A stretch of 64,000 nucleotides of DNA, from assembly GCF_003144245.1 (NCBI RefSeq), contig NW_020289987.1:248001-312000 (forward strand). Reading direction: 5' to 3'. The stretch is from Jaminaea rosea. Its lineage: Eukaryota > Basidiomycota > Exobasidiomycetes > Microstromatales. Of the stretch, positions 63,601-64,000 are shown in pieces. Within the stretch, counting starts at the first letter, position 1. Every line of letters begins with the position of its first letter. The translations under genes and the position numbers were made by a program. The notes beneath the pieces are model-generated. The model saw only the letters and a list, made by a program, of their open reading frames with translations, did not search any database and was not told the DNA's origin.

Positions 63601-64000
63601 CAGGTCACGCAGCTGATCATTGTCGTCGCTCGTAGTAGGCTGGACCGCAGCCTGCTTCTGATTCTGCTTCTGCTGCTGCTCGTCCTTCTTCTTGAAGAGG
63701 GCAACGTACGCTCGACGATCATCTCTGCGTTGCTTGAAGTAGTCCCAAGTCCAGACGCGATGCTTCTCGTGCACTTCGTTGACGATGGCACGCCCAGCAA
63801 AACGGAAGAGAGCTCGTGGGCGGTTCTCTTCGAGCTCCTTGGCTTCTGGTCTGAAGCGACGGTATTGAGCTTGGCGCGTGTAGAAGTGGAAGAGATCTGC
63901 GACCGAGATGACGTCACGATACTGTTCGTCATCGAAGGCAAAACCGAGCTCGTCGAACAGCAGCTGTGCGTCCATCTTGGCAATCTCTGGTGTCATCTTC
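54685..64000 (-). CDS. VPS13: VPS13 lipid-transfer protein, 5' end cut by window
   Basis: Giant rod-like bridge protein that moves bulk lipid between organelle membranes at contact sites. At least 3104 residues are visible without a single intron. The conserved chorein opening (MLEGLVAKYLNRYLG type) is not present, so the gene continues beyond the right edge; the methionine at 63996 is internal. Family segments in order: LRVYDGTTPNSLYP, many beta-rich RBG repeats, the VPS13 adaptor-binding region (PFQIRNETGYPLRLWAEHDD; APFNIEDVGHVHLRI), an APT1/DUF1162-like block, then IENARLSPEELLARLQAHYV, the ATG2_C-like helices (GGVGLLVKPAVGAFDLAASL) and a C-terminal PH-like domain (RPYSSREALGLAWLKNLEEG to the end NAYNQAHR). 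Acidic and Ser-rich insertions lie near residues 660-740. It converges on the gene ending at 54534. Confidence 0.95.
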   Translation of the reverse strand, partial: KMTPEIAKMDAQLLFDELGFAFDDEQYRDVISVADLFHFYTRQAQYRRFRPEAKELEENRPRALFRFAGRAIVNEVHEKHRVWTWDYFKQRRDDRRAYVALFKKKDEQQQKQNQKQAAVQPTTSDDNDQLRDLERRLSYRDIRFYRSIARNEMRKERAAKKRDEIEHNGGHSSDSTQSGGGGGGGWMSWIWGSSSSSSQQQNSGVLNEEQRKELYEAIEWDESMGSQAVTEAVDAPGDAMKLRLSTKLQTGSFALRDHSRDSDIVALVFDTLQADVVQRVDNLEAALSLGGLRVYDGTTPNSLYPQIVRVKEDETNVPNRQNSNEDDIREIEKQVGQESDPENPFFFLRFENKPLDKRADNALTVKMRSMEIIYHRGYVESIVRFFKPPESELELIGALIDVASETLEGIRKETRAGLENALENHKTIDVALDVAAPIIIVPQDVTLKKCQHVVLDAGHIGVRSVMAPQEALDTVRSKQSKQYTPEDYRQLEELMYDRFFVKLEAAQLVMGNDLESCLQSLEGSTPMDHNLHLLERINIDFTIHNSILPSAPNLTKVKLTGHLPTLRVNFSDRKYHQLMAIVDVAIPSFDDEDETGAAKISEVPEKQPQQAGETSMLSEIPEEDQSRRHKRDGSKSRSADAPPSPTLRKRRSSRVPSDVGDALDLNKQRRSRIASQMRGDDDVVVEDDDDDTFEDAQDATADRINAHQKTFELQFVVDSLQGSIFKSNTDPSKPDRLLVEANFEGFYLGLAVLPYQLNVDVGLRSLELEDKIVDHGPAFKYLITSKQVKEGQNQPGAAKEGQNASVESSSSGVSTPQKDLVSVKYVRVQPDSPEFMSVYEGIDQSINVELSTINIMLTRVSILAVYDWIMTTFVPSDPAPPQQPPADADGQGDEGGEVAKRAAAAAPAEPRKEKLRVRVKLTSVVLRLNNDGALLATLTLSTADVAVFLRGATLRVAARLGSLLILDNSQRDTASGEFKKLLSIEGDELADFSYETFDPNDHAAYPGYDSSIWLRSGSLRITFLEDLIRDLLTFFSKFARMKEVYDAATQAATAQATQLQQQVSKMHYDVIVQSPVVVLPRNTTSTDVVVANLGEIYAHNTFPPKDDGHVVTKIEAGLRHIRLASRLQRNGQNNHIQMIDDVNISVDVTQEQHVDHSNESTEPEMQILARMSDVQIKMTQAQYCFIMELLQSVPRAFAFETGDTDDIDQQTLEAVPSASASPSPRKDGSQSPNKGGEAATTRTERSGPDMLPELGSVSHQANGETKLLNTTLDLLFSVRTINLEIFSEAATVQESLYKASLARFTLSNTEAKLKMLSDSSLEAELALKSFTVSDTRPDKDTKFREIIPASRHVGHQLMVSFTMSGDPSDRSALALVTVDSPKIIFSLDPLFALLEFAMAPFNAVEQADQAAATDAQSVAKTGAATSKPGSRSASTAVAAQGTGGQSASQGGQTGDAPAEQAGSISFRVNIVDPSVLLLASPEKSDSEVIVLSIKQILVSQQGILAMNVDQMGMFVTRMNRPKDSSLRLLDNFNLALSMDTRSSATRQTTSIEVHVDPLVLRVSPGDVFLLSSVVNKAIELSAKSSDDSAAAATSKSAVGPTTRRQMSMASADTAGSSVKDAAESRRPSQHQRQSTAGQSSASSVAKTGGGKSMKDAEEEAQRSYEAELIISKEVLKADVAGVQVILIGDVHTLPLLDLTVEKFTVNVNDWTGDMQFNTTLGAFLNYYNLSRSHWEPLIEPWVVDVAMRNSLSPPSTHMTISSKRRMEVNVTTTLIETALTSMDMLSQDPQLASTSSSSRTQHKAPFQIRNETGYPLRLWAEHDDRKVKAAGQTLDDGAEMPWSFDDWKSMRENIAEGGGNRLSVAFEGMPWERLKHLSVDREGETYHNLRPKIDKVAHRVVCDVRLKDNVKVITFRSAFKIENRTMVPVEMMILDAEGKADSSNIRKIAPGQDCPVPIEAAFHSRIKLRPDPGFEYDWSTESFGWQDLIKRSTRSIACKANEANEAPFRFQCYSLFDRQDPLTRQYPKVTLRLRPPVEVENLLPYDVQYRIFDKNMNHNWSSFLRKGGVSPIHVVELSHLLLLSVDVQSSVFSPSEFAIISTDNPDDFPIEKDLTLADADNLKLNLRLFYHMYPDSGGAFKVSIYSPYIFINQTGLPFSLKTKSWLGSAKLVAGQESSASGTTAIRKEPVPFIFSHSSNDRRNRMLLRVGDSGWSRPLSFEAIGSEMEVVLPSASKNEEIHLGLTVADGLGKFKLSKVVKLRPRYIVRNHLDEPINLREAGAADFVTSEAGTRLPLHFLRVGATKQMTLAWPGINNKWTAPFNIEDVGHVHLRIAKAGQHQQLVKVEVLPEGPTVFITLSYEKGPWPFMLRNESDFTITFMQATDRSQTGGGTANVVADASSSGRGSDDRGVTGGKDQDQQVGKRYELKPRSKMKFAWDQPSHKSKLIKLVANGRERNVNPLEIGSQLPFRFPSADGRGNRVVSIDVRADGPTQTIVLSNYSEALSNFKIKRQNSRSDTMSSRSNTEIGFESVDVDTDILSSFSVTLSGVGISLMDRRVQEIAYVSFSDVDVRYNESQATRSYGLTIKWMQIDNQLWGALFPISLYPANLPKDRTALETLPTLQVAVVESKDQTHGVRHLKYASVLLQEIQIEIELEWLMALLDFSKAFERGLPAEAEGDYTDSPEAIPDPQHVETVREEIYLELLLLQPLFLTISFLMSDRNERSAEEQVAQSRSPLAFLVGAVTSAVGNLNQAPIRLSAIAIENARLSPEELLARLQAHYVSSAVGQVYKLVGAIDVLGNPLGLISGIGSGVSDLLYSPIEGLVLHGNRELGLSIARGAGSFVRKTVYGVSDSISRLTSSVGSGLAAASLDRDFEARRRMARFRNKPRHALTGVTAGASSFFTSLTSAVEGVALRPIEGAERGGALGFLRGLGKGGVGLLVKPAVGAFDLAASLGEGVRNTTTVFDSSNDIDRVRLPRYVAPDLIVRPYSSREALGLAWLKNLEEGKYLKEYYVAHADMGHRDEVVILTTAKILYVQTLQLKCAWEVGLNELSSVSLEQEGIALMLRNGVKGPLLRIEDVGLRNWLFRNISKVVNAYNQAHR

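Noticed and set aside
1-64000. Transposons, virus-derived elements, CRISPR arrays, secondary-metabolite core enzymes
   Set aside because: No transposase, reverse transcriptase, integrase, long terminal or inverted repeats, CRISPR spacing, or PKS/NRPS/terpene synthase motifs were seen.

Overview
This window looks like a piece of a basidiomycete nuclear chromosome, most likely from the smut lineage (Ustilaginomycotina). The reasons are GC-rich DNA, long serine-, alanine- and glutamine-rich proteins, very few introns (mostly 63-90 nt with GTGAGT-like donors), dense genes on both strands and an entirely eukaryotic gene set. The lineage call is an inference. I saw no rRNA, tRNA, CRISPR array, transposon or virus-derived element. 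I built the gene models by hand from open frames, splice signals and family motifs.

Left part (1-16.4 kb), mostly minus strand: a 3'-truncated Zn2Cys6 transcription factor; a Myb-domain protein of the Reb1/TTF-1 (RNA polymerase I termination) type; the PP1 inhibitor YPI1, divergent from the spliceosomal factor CWF19; a very acidic, low-complexity 1798-residue protein of unknown function; and the KDEL receptor ERD2 with three exons.

Middle part (16.9-31.4 kb): an unrecognised two-exon gene; a single-pass membrane protein with a secreted N-terminal domain; a gene-free stretch holding a 40-N assembly gap; TIM44, divergent from a probable Pom34-like nucleoporin; one doubtful small gene; and a Pcl-type cyclin with a polyQ tract.

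31.4-36.6 kb is a gene-poor stretch with simple repeats. It is followed by a metabolic block (36.6-42.8 kb): a CaiB/BaiF family III CoA-transferase, divergent from a Dal5-like MFS anion transporter, then an amino-acid permease. These three are uptake and catabolic genes set among housekeeping genes.

Right part (44.7-64 kb): the HECT ubiquitin ligase UFD4/TRIP12, an unrecognised Q/S-rich protein with a short internal exon, and most of VPS13, which runs off the right edge.

I found no convincing new biological system. The points most worth checking are the double-domain CoA-transferase with its stop-free 63-nt intron and divergent transporter, the large acidic orphan protein, the gene-poor interval, and the possible gene fragment at the assembly gap.
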